This document shows, in pieces, positions 43,429-52,666 of a DNA stretch of 64,000 nt. The first letter of the stretch is position 1. Every line of letters starts with the position of its first letter. The notes beneath the pieces are model-generated. The model saw only the letters and a program-made list of their open reading frames with translations. It was not told the DNA's origin and searched no databases. Position numbers and translations under genes: made by a program. This DNA is from Thalassovita mangrovi (GTDB lineage Bacteria > Pseudomonadota > Alphaproteobacteria > Rhodobacterales > Rhodobacteraceae): the NCBI RefSeq assembly GCF_009857745.1, contig NZ_WWEN01000009.1:123338-187337 (forward strand), in the 5' to 3' direction.

Positions 43429-45108
43429 ATGGCGAATACATCGATGGAGGAATTCGAAGCCCTCCTTAACGAAAGCTTCGAAATGGACACCCCCGAAGAG
43501 GGTTCGGTTGTCAAAGGCAAGGTCATCGCGATCGAAGCGGGCCAGGCCATCATCGACGTCGGCTACAAAATGGAAGGCCGCGTTGATCTGAAAGAATTCG
43601 CAAATCCCGGTGAAGCGCCCGAAATCGCCGTTGGCGACGAGGTCGAGGTTTACCTGCGCTCGGCCGAAAACGCGCGTGGCGAAGCGGTCATCAGCCGCGA
43701 AATGGCCCGCCGCGAAGAAGCCTGGGATCGTCTGGAAAAGGCATATGCCGACGAACTGCGCGTCGAAGGCGCGATCTTCGGCCGCGTCAAGGGTGGCTTC
43801 ACCGTCGACCTGGGCGGCGCCGTGGCCTTCCTGCCCGGTTCGCAAGTTGACGTCCGCCCCGTGCGCGACGCCGGCCCGCTGATGGGTCTGAAGCAGCCGT
43901 TCCAGATCCTGAAAATGGACCGTCGCCGTGGCAACATCGTCGTGTCGCGCCGCGCCATCCTGGAAGAAAGCCGCGCCGAACAGCGCGCCGAAGTCATCGG
44001 CAAGCTGTCCGAGGGCGACACCGTGGAAGGCGTAGTCAAGAACATCACCGAATACGGTGCGTTCGTTGACCTGGGCGGCGTTGACGGCCTGCTGCACGTC
44101 ACCGACATGGCATGGCGCCGTGTGAACCACCCGTCCGAGATCCTGTCGATCGGCGAAACCGTCAAGGTTCAGGTCATCAAGATCAACAAAGACACCCACC
44201 GCATTTCGCTGGGCATGAAGCAGCTGCAGGAAGATCCGTGGGATCTGGTCGCAGCCAAGTACCCGCTGAACTCGGTGCACAAGGGCCGCGTCACCAACAT
44301 CACCGATTACGGTGCGTTTGTTGAGCTGGAACCCGGTGTTGAAGGTCTGGTCCACGTGTCGGAAATGTCCTGGACCAAGAAGAACGTCCACCCCGGCAAG
44401 ATCGTTTCGACCTCGCAAGAAGTCGACGTCATGGTTCTGGAAATCGACGGCGCCAAGCGTCGCGTTTCGCTGGGCCTGAAGCAGACCCAACGCAACCCGT
44501 GGGAAGTGTTCGCAGAAACCCATCCCGAGGGCACCGAGGTCGAAGGCGAAGTCAAGAACATCACCGAATTCGGTCTGTTCATCGGCCTGCCGGGCGAAAT
44601 CGACGGCATGGTTCACCTGTCCGACCTGTCCTGGGACGAACGTGGTGAAGATGCGATCCAGAACTACCGCAAGGGCGATATCGTCAAGGCCGTGGTTTCG
44701 GAAGTCGATGTCGAGAAAGAGCGTATTTCGCTGTCGATCAAAGCCCTGGGCGGTGACAAGTTCGCCGAAGCGGCTGGCGGCGTGAAGCGCGGCTCGATCA
44801 TCACCGTCGAAGTGACCGCGATCGAAGATGGCGGCATCGAGGTGGAATACGAAGGCATGAAGTCCTTCATCCGCCGTTCGGACCTGTCGCGTGATCGTGC
44901 CGAACAGCGCCCCGAGCGTTTCTCGGTCGGCGACAAGGTTGACGTCCGCGTCACCAATGTCGACATGAAGTCGCGCCGTCTGGGCCTGTCGATCAAGGCA
45001 CGCGAGATCGCCGAAGAGAAAGAGGCCGTGGAACAGTACGGTTCGTCGGACTCGGGCGCATCGCTGGGCGACATCCTGGGCGCAGCCCTGAAGGGCGACG
45101 ACGAGTAA
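43429..45108 (+). CDS. rpsA: 30S ribosomal protein S1
   Basis: A 559-residue S1 with six S1/OB-fold repeats; examples are KGGFTVDLGGAVAFLPGSQV, NITEYGAFVDLGGVDGLLHV, NITDYGAFVELEPGVEGLVH and NITEFGLFIGLPGEIDGMVH. It binds the 5' regions of mRNA and is needed to initiate translation on structured leaders. The acidic N-terminus and the short Ala/Asp C-tail are as in alphaproteobacteria. Codon use is even more biased toward preferred codons than the surrounding genes, as expected for high expression. A strong terminator follows. Confidence 0.97.
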   Translation: MANTSMEEFEALLNESFEMDTPEEGSVVKGKVIAIEAGQAIIDVGYKMEGRVDLKEFANPGEAPEIAVGDEVEVYLRSAENARGEAVISREMARREEAWDRLEKAYADELRVEGAIFGRVKGGFTVDLGGAVAFLPGSQVDVRPVRDAGPLMGLKQPFQILKMDRRRGNIVVSRRAILEESRAEQRAEVIGKLSEGDTVEGVVKNITEYGAFVDLGGVDGLLHVTDMAWRRVNHPSEILSIGETVKVQVIKINKDTHRISLGMKQLQEDPWDLVAAKYPLNSVHKGRVTNITDYGAFVELEPGVEGLVHVSEMSWTKKNVHPGKIVSTSQEVDVMVLEIDGAKRRVSLGLKQTQRNPWEVFAETHPEGTEVEGEVKNITEFGLFIGLPGEIDGMVHLSDLSWDERGEDAIQNYRKGDIVKAVVSEVDVEKERISLSIKALGGDKFAEAAGGVKRGSIITVEVTAIEDGGIEVEYEGMKSFIRRSDLSRDRAEQRPERFSVGDKVDVRVTNVDMKSRRLGLSIKAREIAEEKEAVEQYGSSDSGASLGDILGAALKGDDE

Positions 45109-45133
45109 TCGTCGCCACCCCGACAAGAATGAA

Positions 45134-45167
45134 AGAGCCCCGCAGCCGCAAGGTTGCGGGGCTTTTT
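45134..45167 (+). terminator. Intrinsic terminator after rpsA
   Basis: AGCCCCGCA (45136-45144) pairs with TGCGGGGCT (45155-45163) and is followed by TTTT. It lies 25 bases after the rpsA stop. Confidence 0.88.
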
Positions 45168-45529
45168 CGTGACCGGGTGCTGGAGCCTGTTTGGGCCCGT
45201 GTTCGGGGCTGAAGCAGTCTACCGCAGGGCTTTGCAGACGGGGCAGCGGGCAAGCGGAGCGCGCGTCCTGAGGCAATGAATGCGTTAACGAATTCATATG
45301 CGAATCAAGGGCTTCTCTGCACTGCGGCGGAGCGCGACGGGGTGTTCGGCGGCGTTGCCGGGGCCGCATGGCGGCCTCAATCGGCGGAAACCGGCTGCAA
45401 TCAGGGCGAAAATTTCCCCCAATGGCGGTTTTCAGGCCAGCGTCTTGTTTCCCAAGACGTTCTTTCTTCCTATAGTCGGTCGAAACGCGCTATTGATGAT
45501 CAATGCATTTCACGGGGGAGAGATAATCG
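45168..45529. other. Intergenic region before ihfB
   Basis: No convincing gene in these 362 bases; short open frames here have no ribosome binding site or family resemblance. The right end carries the ihfB promoter region: TATAGT at about 45473-45478 is a good -10, with no clear -35 at ideal distance. A dyad ATTGAT-G-ATCAAT lies at 45492-45504, between -10 and start. Confidence 0.45.
45492..45504. promoter_or_regulatory. Dyad in the ihfB leader
   Basis: ATTGAT and ATCAAT around a single G, a perfect 13-base dyad about 26 bases before the ihfB start, just downstream of the likely -10. It may be an operator. FNR/Crp sites have a four-base spacer, so it does not fit them. Confidence 0.35.
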
Positions 45530-45811
45530 ATGATCCGTTCGGAACTGATCCAGAAAATCGCTGATGAAAACCCGCATCTCTTCCAACGCGATGTCGAAAA
45601 AATCGTGAACACCATCTTCGACGAGATCACCAGCGCCATGGCGCGGGGCGACCGGGTCGAACTGCGTGGTTTCGGCGCGTTTTCGGTCAAGCAGCGCGAT
45701 GCTAGGGTAGGCCGCAACCCGCGTACCGGCGAAGCGGTCCAGGTCGAGGAAAAGCACGTGCCTTTCTTCAAGACCGGCAAGCTGCTGCGCGACCGACTGA
45801 ACGGAAAGTAA
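45530..45811 (+). CDS. ihfB: Integration host factor subunit beta
   Basis: A 93-residue HU/IHF-family protein: [37 protein letters not shown] (with the DNA-intercalating Pro in RNPRTG) and [15 protein letters not shown]. It bends DNA as a heterodimer with IHF-alpha, which is encoded elsewhere. GGGGGAG precedes the ATG. The lapA-like gene follows after seven bases. The order rpsA-ihfB is widely conserved in proteobacteria. Confidence 0.95.
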   Translation: MIRSELIQKIADENPHLFQRDVEKIVNTIFDEITSAMARGDRVELRGFGAFSVKQRDARVGRNPRTGEAVQVEEKHVPFFKTGKLLRDRLNGK

Positions 45812-45818
45812 ACCGCCC

Positions 45819-46175
45819 ATGCGCTATATTCGTTACGCTTTTCTCGCCACGCTTGGCGTGATCCTGGTGTCCGTGGCCCTGGCCAATCGCGGCGCGGTGA
45901 CCTTGTCGCTGCTGCCCGAGGCCTTGGCCGATTTCACCGGCCTGTCCTACTCGATCGACCTGCCGCTTTTCGTGGTGATCTTCGGCGGTATCGTCGCCGG
46001 ACTGCTGATCGGCTTCGTCTGGGAATGGATGCGCGAATACAAGCACCGAGCCACGGCCAGCCGCAAATCGCGCGAAGTGCACGACCTGACCCGGCAGCTG
46101 AAGCGCGAAAAGCGCCGCGCCGACACCGCCGAGCAGAAGGACGAAGTCCTGGCACTGCTGGACGAGGCATCCTGA
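45819..46175 (+). CDS. LapA (DUF1049) family membrane protein
   Basis: A 118-residue protein with two membrane helices (about residues 4-24 and 47-67), the second in [21 protein letters not shown], followed by a basic coiled-coil tail ([20 protein letters not shown]). It matches the LapA/DUF1049 family, which in E. coli acts with LapB in lipopolysaccharide control; here no lapB neighbour is present. It lies seven bases after ihfB and seven before trpF, forming one unit. Confidence 0.82.
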   Translation: MRYIRYAFLATLGVILVSVALANRGAVTLSLLPEALADFTGLSYSIDLPLFVVIFGGIVAGLLIGFVWEWMREYKHRATASRKSREVHDLTRQLKREKRRADTAEQKDEVLALLDEAS

Positions 46176-46182
46176 GACCACC

Positions 46183-46830
46183 ATGCCTTCCGACGTGAAA
46201 GTGAAGATCTGCGGGCTGCGCGACCCCGCGCATGTCGAACTCGCGGCACGCGCGGGCGCGGCCTATGTCGGTTTCGTCTTCTTCCCCAAATCGCCGCGCA
46301 ATCTGAGCCTCGACGAGGCGCGCGAACTGGCTTGGGCGGCGCCGGTCGGGCTGGCCAAGGTGGCGCTGGTGGTGAATGCTGACGACGCGCAGCTGGACGC
46401 GATCAACGACCGCGTCGCCATCGACATGTGGCAACTGCACGGGTCCGAGAGCCCCGAGCGGGTTGCGGAGATCAAGAAGCGCTATGGCCTGCCGGTGATG
46501 AAGGCGGTGGGGGTCGCGACCCGTGACGACGTCGCGGCGATCGATCTTTATGCCGGGGTGGCCGATCAGTTGCTGATCGACGCCAAGGCGCCCAAGGGCG
46601 CGGACCTGCCCGGCGGGCGCGGCTTGCCCTTCGACTGGGAACTGGTGGTGCGTAAATACTGGCCCTGCCCGTGGATGCTGGCGGGCGGGCTGACGCCGGA
46701 AAACGTCGGCCGGGCGATCAACCTGACCGGCGCGCGGCAGGTCGACGTGTCCTCGGGCGTCGAAAGCGCACCGGGGGTCAAGGACCCGGCGCTGATCGAG
46801 GCCTTTATCAAGGCGGCGCTGACGGCCTGA
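46183..46830 (+). CDS. trpF: Phosphoribosylanthranilate isomerase
   Basis: A 215-residue TIM-barrel enzyme: the N-terminal [12 protein letters not shown] with the catalytic Cys, [16 protein letters not shown], and the phosphate-binding [13 protein letters not shown] and [18 protein letters not shown] segments. It isomerises PRA to CdRP in tryptophan synthesis. trpB follows about 430 bases downstream after a small gene, and trpA lies at 56931, so the trp genes are split as usual in alphaproteobacteria. Confidence 0.95.
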   Translation: MPSDVKVKICGLRDPAHVELAARAGAAYVGFVFFPKSPRNLSLDEARELAWAAPVGLAKVALVVNADDAQLDAINDRVAIDMWQLHGSESPERVAEIKKRYGLPVMKAVGVATRDDVAAIDLYAGVADQLLIDAKAPKGADLPGGRGLPFDWELVVRKYWPCPWMLAGGLTPENVGRAINLTGARQVDVSSGVESAPGVKDPALIEAFIKAALTA

Positions 46831-46839
46831 GAATCGCGC

Positions 46840-46855
46840 TTAACCTGCGCTTAAC
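46840..46855. promoter_or_regulatory. Perfect CtrA-type box
   Basis: TTAA-CCTGCGC-TTAA-C matches the CtrA consensus TTAA-N7-TTAAC exactly. It lies 9 bases after the trpF stop and 22 bases before the start of the small gene at 46878. Confidence 0.65.
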
Positions 46856-46877
46856 CAGGAATTGGCAAGCTCGGACC

Positions 46878-47138
46878 ATGCGAACTTTGCCTGACAAGAT
46901 CGACCCCGACCATTGGATGCGCAGCGTGTTTTCATCGCGCGACGCCTGCCGTGGCGGCGTGATCAAGCGCCAGACGCGTGACATCGAGCGGATCGTCGGG
47001 CGCGACGCGTTCCTGCGCGAGGTGGAACGGCGCGGTTGGCAGGCGCTGGAAAACGGCCGTCATTTCATCATCTGCTGCAACGCCCAGCCGATCCGGCGCA
47101 TCCGGTCGGGGGGATCGCCCGCGCGCGCGGGCGATTGA
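46878..47138 (+). CDS. Small basic conserved protein, unknown function
   Basis: An 86-residue cytoplasmic protein: MRTLPDKIDPDHWMRSVFSS, KRQTRDIERIVGRDAFLREV and RGWQALENGRHFIICCNAQP. It is basic and compact with a short Gly/Arg/Ala tail, compatible with nucleic-acid binding. The N-terminal half occurs in many Rhodobacteraceae genomes between trpF and trpB as far as I recall, but I know no function. No strong ribosome binding site is seen. The CtrA box 22 bases upstream would place its promoter under CtrA. Confidence 0.7.
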   Translation: MRTLPDKIDPDHWMRSVFSSRDACRGGVIKRQTRDIERIVGRDAFLREVERRGWQALENGRHFIICCNAQPIRRIRSGGSPARAGD

Positions 47139-47260
47139 CGCGGGCGCGCGCCCGCGTTTTGGCCCCGATGCGTCACGTCCGGGTTAATTTCTCTGCCGGG
47201 CATTTCCTTCGCGCATCGAAGTCAGTATGAAGATGCCGATGCAAATATAGGGCGCACCCG

Positions 47261-48502
<1,242 letters not shown>

Positions 48503-48552
48503 CGCGGCGGGCGGTTCATCGAATCGCCGTGGAATCCGATTTTCCGATCTCG

Positions 48553-48589
48553 AAAAAGGCCGGCCCGGGATGCCCGGGCCGGCCTTTTT
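48553..48589. terminator. Bidirectional terminator after trpB
   Basis: A perfect 17-bp stem (48553-48569 with 48573-48589), AAAAAGGCCGGCCCGGG and its complement, around an ATG triplet loop. The T5 end on both strands makes it symmetric. Confidence 0.92.
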
Positions 48590-48842
48590 CCATCCGCTGG
48601 TTCTTGCCGCGATAAACTGCGGTTTATTTCGCTCCGGGACGGCGTCTCAGCCGGTGTCTTTGGGCGTTTTGCGTTGATGTAACGTACTGAATTAATTCGA
48701 TAAAATTGTAAACTCCGGTTTATCGGCGCGGTTTAAACCGAGGTCGAATGGCGGCTGCCCCGATTTGTCCCTTTGTTACAGCCAGACCGAACGCGGCACT
48801 GTCCCGCCGCTGTTTCGGCGAGTGTAATGAGGAGACTGATCT
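48590..48842. other. Rest of the trpB to 48843 gap
   Basis: The 340-base gap begins with the trpB terminator. The remainder is A/T-rich around 48680-48725 (AATTAATT, TAAAATTGTAAAC) and contains a CGGTTTAAACCG palindrome near 48728-48740. It probably holds the promoter of the secreted protein gene; no clear hexamer pair was found. Confidence 0.4.
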
Positions 48843-49199
48843 ATGAAACTGTTTATCCCCCTGGCCGCGTCGGTTCTGGTTCTTGGCAACCAGGCGATGG
48901 CAAGCAATTCCGAAACCGCGATGCAGCGCATCAGCGCGCGGTTCATGACCTCTGTCGAGAACACTGTCGAGGCGGGTCTGCTGGCCGCGAATGAGTCCGG
49001 CGAGCGCCTGCGTGAACGTGTGCAGGAACGTGTGCAAGCGCGTGCCCACGGCGAAGACGGCGTGGGTGATCAGGAACGTGACCGCGATCGTGATCGCGAC
49101 CGTGATCGCGACCGTGAGCATGCCGGGGACGACTCCGGCGAAGGCGCCGGCGAAGGTGGCCATGGCGGCGAAGGAAACGGTCACGGCAGCGACGACTGA
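48843..49199 (+). CDS. Secreted Arg/Asp-repeat protein, unknown function
   Basis: A 118-residue protein with a signal peptide (MKLFIPLAASVLVLGNQAMA) and a mature part of about 50 ordinary residues (QRISARFMTSVENTVEAGLL). It then runs into a charged repeat QERDRDRDRDRDRDREH and a Gly/His/Glu-rich tail. GAGGAG precedes the ATG. The DNA of the repeat is a run of GATCGTGATCGC-like 12-mers, so the length may vary between strains. It resembles no family I know. Confidence 0.6.
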   Translation: MKLFIPLAASVLVLGNQAMASNSETAMQRISARFMTSVENTVEAGLLAANESGERLRERVQERVQARAHGEDGVGDQERDRDRDRDRDRDREHAGDDSGEGAGEGGHGGEGNGHGSDD

Positions 49200-49236
49200 T
49201 CGTGGTGGTTTTGCGTAACCAGTGTTAGGTTAACTT

Positions 49237-49264
49237 CCGGCTGCCCTGCTTGCGGGGCAGCCGG
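49237..49264 (+). terminator. Hairpin between the secreted protein genes
   Basis: CCGGCTGCCC (49237-49246) pairs with GGGCAGCCGG (49255-49264) across an 8-base loop. It is followed by ATTGCTTTATAGG, a poor T-tract. It lies 37 bases after the stop at 49199. Confidence 0.5.
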
Positions 49265-49285
49265 ATTGCTTTATAGGTTTGCGAT

Positions 49286-49783
49286 ATGCTCGGAAAATTC
49301 CGCCTGATCCCGCTGATCGCCGTCCTGATTCTGACGGCCATGCCCGTTTTTGCCGATGGGCTGAGCGACAGTGTCCTGTCTCAGCTCCGGCAGCAGGGCT
49401 ATAACGAAATCGAGATGTCGCGCACCTGGCTGGGCCGTACCCGCATCGTGGCGCGGCGCGACGGGGAACGGCGCGAAATCATCATCAACCCGCGCACCGG
49501 CGAAATCCTGCGCGATTTCTGGACCCACGAGGATGAGACCGACACGCAGATCCTGTCGGTTCCGTCCAACGGGGGATCCGGAGAAAGCGGCGGTTCGGAT
49601 GCCGGGGCCGGGTCCGGCGGGGGCGACGATTCCGGCGGGGATCACGGCGACAGCGATAGCGACGGCGGCGACAGCGACAGCGGCGACAGCGACGGTGGCG
49701 ATAGCGACGGCGGCGACAGCGACGGTGGCGGGGATTCCGGTGACGGCGGTGAAGGCGAAGGCGACTCGGGTGGCGATGACTGA
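49286..49783 (+). CDS. Secreted PepSY-like protein with a Gly/Ser/Asp repeat tail
   Basis: A 165-residue protein with a signal peptide (KFRLIPLIAVLILTAMPVFA) and a small domain at residues 25-85, LRQQGYNEIEMSRTWLGRTR then REIIINPRTGEILRDF, which has the PepSY shape (a helix followed by strands and a G-x-I/V-L end). Residues about 95-165 are almost only Gly, Ser and Asp (GGDSDGGDSDGG). This tail would be acidic and could bind calcium. The LuxR-type gene starts 8 bases before its stop, so the two are coupled. Confidence 0.65.
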   Translation: MLGKFRLIPLIAVLILTAMPVFADGLSDSVLSQLRQQGYNEIEMSRTWLGRTRIVARRDGERREIIINPRTGEILRDFWTHEDETDTQILSVPSNGGSGESGGSDAGAGSGGGDDSGGDHGDSDSDGGDSDSGDSDGGDSDGGDSDGGGDSGDGGEGEGDSGGDD

Positions 49784-50330
49784 ACGGGACGGCCGAATGC
49801 GCAGCTTTGCCTCGATCGCGTTGATTTTCGTCATTCAGGCGATCTGCGCGGTTTTCTTCGTTTCCGATATCGTGCTGACGGTCCTTGGTGTCCGCAGCAG
49901 CCCGGTATCGTGGCAAACCCGCGAATTGCTGGAAGTGGGCGCGGCGCTCGGGCTTCTGCTGGGGCTGGTGCTTGGCGGCGTCGCGCTGCTGCGCAATTTC
50001 CGCGAAGCGCGCCGGGTGAAAGGGCAGCTGCGGGCAGCCTCGGGCGCCTTCATGGAGCTGCTGGAGGAAAAGTTCGGTCAATGGGGCCTGACCCCGGCCG
50101 AACGCGACGTGGCGCTGTTCGCGATCAAGGGGCTGAGCACGGCGGACATCGCCGGTTTGCGCAACACGTCCGAAGGCACGGTGAAGGCGCAGACGAACGC
50201 GATCTACCGCAAGGCGCAGGTGTCGAACCGGTCGCAGCTGCTGAGCCTGTTCATCGAAGACCTGATGGCCGACGGATTGCCCGGGGTCGAGGCGTCCGAA
50301 CCGGCCGGCGATCAGTCCGGCGCGCGGTAG
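49776..50330 (+). CDS. Membrane-anchored LuxR-type HTH regulator
   Basis: A 184-residue protein with two membrane helices (about 9-34 and 47-68) followed by a soluble C-terminal LuxR-type DNA-binding domain: LTPAERDVALFAIKGLSTAD then TSEGTVKAQTNAIYRKAQVS. No receiver or PAS domain is present, so the signal would reach it through the membrane part. The ATG at 49776 overlaps the upstream PepSY-like gene by 8 bases; ATG 49797 is an alternative. It could read envelope state and control the secreted genes; that is inference. Confidence 0.8.
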   Translation: MTERDGRMRSFASIALIFVIQAICAVFFVSDIVLTVLGVRSSPVSWQTRELLEVGAALGLLLGLVLGGVALLRNFREARRVKGQLRAASGAFMELLEEKFGQWGLTPAERDVALFAIKGLSTADIAGLRNTSEGTVKAQTNAIYRKAQVSNRSQLLSLFIEDLMADGLPGVEASEPAGDQSGAR

Positions 50331-50689
50331 AGTTCGAGAATTTCCAGCGGCACGATATCCAGCGCGTCGTGATGGGTGGATTGCAGCCGCACCAGCGGCG
50401 CGCAGCCCTCGTCATGCGCCTGCAGGAAGCGCGCGGCGCACAGGCACCAGCTGTCGCCGGGTTTCAGCCCGGCGAATTGCAGATGCGGCATCGGGGTGGT
50501 CAGATCGTTGCCGACATATTTGGAAAAGGCCAGGAATTCGGCCGTCACGATGACGCAGACCGTGTGGCTGCCGGTGTCTTCGCGGCAGGTGTTGCAATGC
50601 CCGTCGCGGAAATAACCGGTAAGAGGATCGCGGGAACAGGGCTCCAGAACGGTGCCGAGAACATTAACGGACGGGTAGGGTGTAACCAT
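50312..50689 (-). CDS. DUF2237 family protein
   Basis: A 125-residue protein with the whole family pattern: LGTVLEPCSRDPLTGYFRDG, CNTCREDTGSHTVCVIVTAE, FLAFSKYVGNDL and the C-terminal CLCAARFLQAHDEGCAPLV. Several conserved Cys are present. Its function is unknown. The ATG at 50689 has GGAG seven bases upstream. The 3' end overlaps that of the LuxR-type gene by 19 bases, tail to tail. Confidence 0.88.
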   Translation of the reverse strand: MVTPYPSVNVLGTVLEPCSRDPLTGYFRDGHCNTCREDTGSHTVCVIVTAEFLAFSKYVGNDLTTPMPHLQFAGLKPGDSWCLCAARFLQAHDEGCAPLVRLQSTHHDALDIVPLEILELYRAPD

Positions 50690-50835
50690 ATGCGCGCTCC
50701 TGTTTCCTGATATCACCTTAGGGACCAGCAACGCGTTGAGATAGTGTGAATTTTGACGGAGGCCAAACAGCCCGCTGCACCGTGCTTCGGGGGGCTAGGC
50801 TCGCGGTGCGAAATGGGACCCGTCGCTAGGGAGAC

Positions 50836-51858
50836 CTATGCGCAGTGGAACCAGCGGCCGTGGAAATCCATCCGCCCCAGCGGCAGCACGATATCGCCGG
50901 GCCAGAGCCGCAGCACAACCGGCGCGCCGGGGCGCTGGTCGTCCATCTCGAAGCTGAGCCAGGCAAAGGGCGCCTGCGGCGTGGCCCTTGTGGCGGCGCG
51001 GTCGATGGCGGCCCGGCAGGCCCGCACGGTGTCTTCGGGGAAATACTGCCAGGCGATGGTGTGATACAGGAAATCGATCCGCCCCGGCACAGGATCGGCC
51101 AGCCGTCCGGTCAACCAGTCGCCGGCATCGCCCGCATCGACCGGGGCCGGGGGCAGCGACAGCGCCGCTTCGGTTCGCGCCATGCGGTCGGGCTGATCGG
51201 CCCAGATATAGCTTTTCAGCCGCAGCAGCTGATCCGGGTCGGACGGATCGACCGGCCTCAGGTCGACGCCGCGCCGCTCGGCGATCTCGAACGGCGCCAG
51301 CGGCGGCGGGGTGCCCTGCCAGTCCGGGGCCAGCGTCAGGGCCGGGTTTTCCGGTCCGATGCTGCCTTCGGGCAGGGTCAGCCCGAACCGGTCGAAATTC
51401 AGGTTCAGCCCGGCCGAGGCGCCCAGTTCGCTGACCCTGAGCGGCAGGCCGGGGAAGTGATCCGCGGCCACCGACGCCCCGAGGATCAGCGCCGCCGACC
51501 GGCGCACCTCGTTGGTTTGCGGCGCGTTGTCGAGCCAGTGCAGGATATGCGCCTCATGGGCCGCCAGCGCCGTATCCACGGCGCGCCACAGCGCCTCCTC
51601 GGACGCCTGATGCGGGGGGTAGACGGCGCACAGCCCCTCGTCGCGCCCCATCAGCACCAGCGCGTGCAAAGCGCCTGCCAGCCGCAGCGCCACCGCATCG
51701 GCCTTCATCTGCGAGGCGGGCCAGCCGAACAGCCGGGTTTCGACCGCCCGCACCGGTGCCATCCGCTCGGCCAGGAGCCGCAGCAAGCGGGCGGTGAAGG
51801 GCGATCCGAGCGCCTCGCAGGCTTCGGCCTGCTTGCGGAAATGGGCGCTCAGGCTCAC
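50836..51858 (-). CDS. DUF2332 family protein
   Basis: A 340-residue cytoplasmic protein with the DUF2332 pattern: SEASEALWRAVD-like region (ASEEALWRAVDTAL), QTNEVRRSAALILG, LRVSELGASAGLNLNFDRFG (a GASAG-N-N motif resembling a SAM-binding fold), and FAWLSFEMDDQ near the end. Function is unknown. Its ATG at 51858 overlaps the pth stop by four bases, so it is the second gene of a pth-led unit. Confidence 0.85.
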   Translation of the reverse strand: MSLSAHFRKQAEACEALGSPFTARLLRLLAERMAPVRAVETRLFGWPASQMKADAVALRLAGALHALVLMGRDEGLCAVYPPHQASEEALWRAVDTALAAHEAHILHWLDNAPQTNEVRRSAALILGASVAADHFPGLPLRVSELGASAGLNLNFDRFGLTLPEGSIGPENPALTLAPDWQGTPPPLAPFEIAERRGVDLRPVDPSDPDQLLRLKSYIWADQPDRMARTEAALSLPPAPVDAGDAGDWLTGRLADPVPGRIDFLYHTIAWQYFPEDTVRACRAAIDRAATRATPQAPFAWLSFEMDDQRPGAPVVLRLWPGDIVLPLGRMDFHGRWFHCA

Positions 51859-52532
51859 TTGAACTTGTCCATCAGCTTTTCCATCGGGCTGCGGGTGTCT
51901 TCCGCTTGGGGTTCGGGCTTGGCGGCTTGTTCCGGCTTCGCCTTGGTCCCGCCGGAGCTGCGCGGCGGCGCCACCCGCAGCGCCACGGCGTTGAGGAACC
52001 GGGCATTGTCGCCCGCCGCCAGATCCGCCGCCCCGTCGCTGATCCCGCGCAGCAGATCGTCGAGCCAGTCCTGATCCGCCTTGGCGAAATCCGACAGCAC
52101 GTAACCCGCCACCCGGTCCTTGTGCCCCGGATGGCCGATGCCCAGCCGCACCCGTCCGTAATCCGCGCCGATATGCTGATGGATCGAGCGCAGCCCGTTA
52201 TGCCCGGCATGGCCGCCGCCCTGCTTGACGCGGCACTTGCCCGGCGCCAGGTCCAGCTCGTCATGGAACACCACCACGTCGGCGGGGGAAAGCTTGTAAA
52301 ACCGCATCGCTTCGCCGACCGACTGGCCGGACAGGTTCATGAAGGTTTCGGGTTTCAGCAGCACGACCTTCTCGCTGCCCAGCTTGCCTTCGCTCAGCTG
52401 GCCCTGGAATTTCTTCCGCCACGGCGCGAAGCCATGATCGTCGGCGACCCGGTCCAACGCCATGAACCCGATATTGTGGCGGTTCCCGGCGTATTTCGCC
52501 CCCGGATTTCCCAATCCCACCCAAAGCTGCAT
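51855..52532 (-). CDS. pth: Peptidyl-tRNA hydrolase
   Basis: A 225-residue Pth. Active-site residues are seen: Asn9 in VGLGNPGAKY, His19 in NRHNIGFMALD, Asn in ETFMNLSG and Asp91 in VFHDELDLAPG. GGGHAGHNGLRSI completes the family pattern. It recycles peptidyl-tRNA. A Lys/Pro/Gln-rich tail of about 35 residues beyond the catalytic domain is longer than in E. coli. It follows rplY on the minus strand, a widely conserved order (rplY-pth), separated by a terminator. Confidence 0.95.
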   Translation of the reverse strand: MQLWVGLGNPGAKYAGNRHNIGFMALDRVADDHGFAPWRKKFQGQLSEGKLGSEKVVLLKPETFMNLSGQSVGEAMRFYKLSPADVVVFHDELDLAPGKCRVKQGGGHAGHNGLRSIHQHIGADYGRVRLGIGHPGHKDRVAGYVLSDFAKADQDWLDDLLRGISDGAADLAAGDNARFLNAVALRVAPPRSSGGTKAKPEQAAKPEPQAEDTRSPMEKLMDKFK

Positions 52533-52602
52533 GCGCGGTTTCCTTCTGGCTGCCCGGGCGCAATCTAGCCGCTACCGGGTCCGGGTTCAACGCAAGCTGG
52601 CG

Positions 52603-52635
52603 CAAAGAAAAACGCGGGCCCGAAGACCCGCGTTT
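52603..52635 (-). terminator. Intrinsic terminator of rplY
   Basis: Read on the minus strand, AAACGCGGG (52635-52627) pairs with CCCGCGTTT (52618-52610), followed by TTCTTTG. It lies 32 bases after the rplY stop. Confidence 0.8.
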
Positions 52636-52666
52636 CCCGTAATTGCAAAGCGCGATGGCGCGAAGA

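Noticed and set aside
45492-45504. FNR/Crp site before ihfB
   Set aside because: The dyad ATTGAT-G-ATCAAT has a one-base spacer, whereas FNR and Crp sites need four or six.
49072-49117. CRISPR-like repeat tract
   Set aside because: Units are 12 bases, contiguous and in frame with a secreted protein. There are no spacers.
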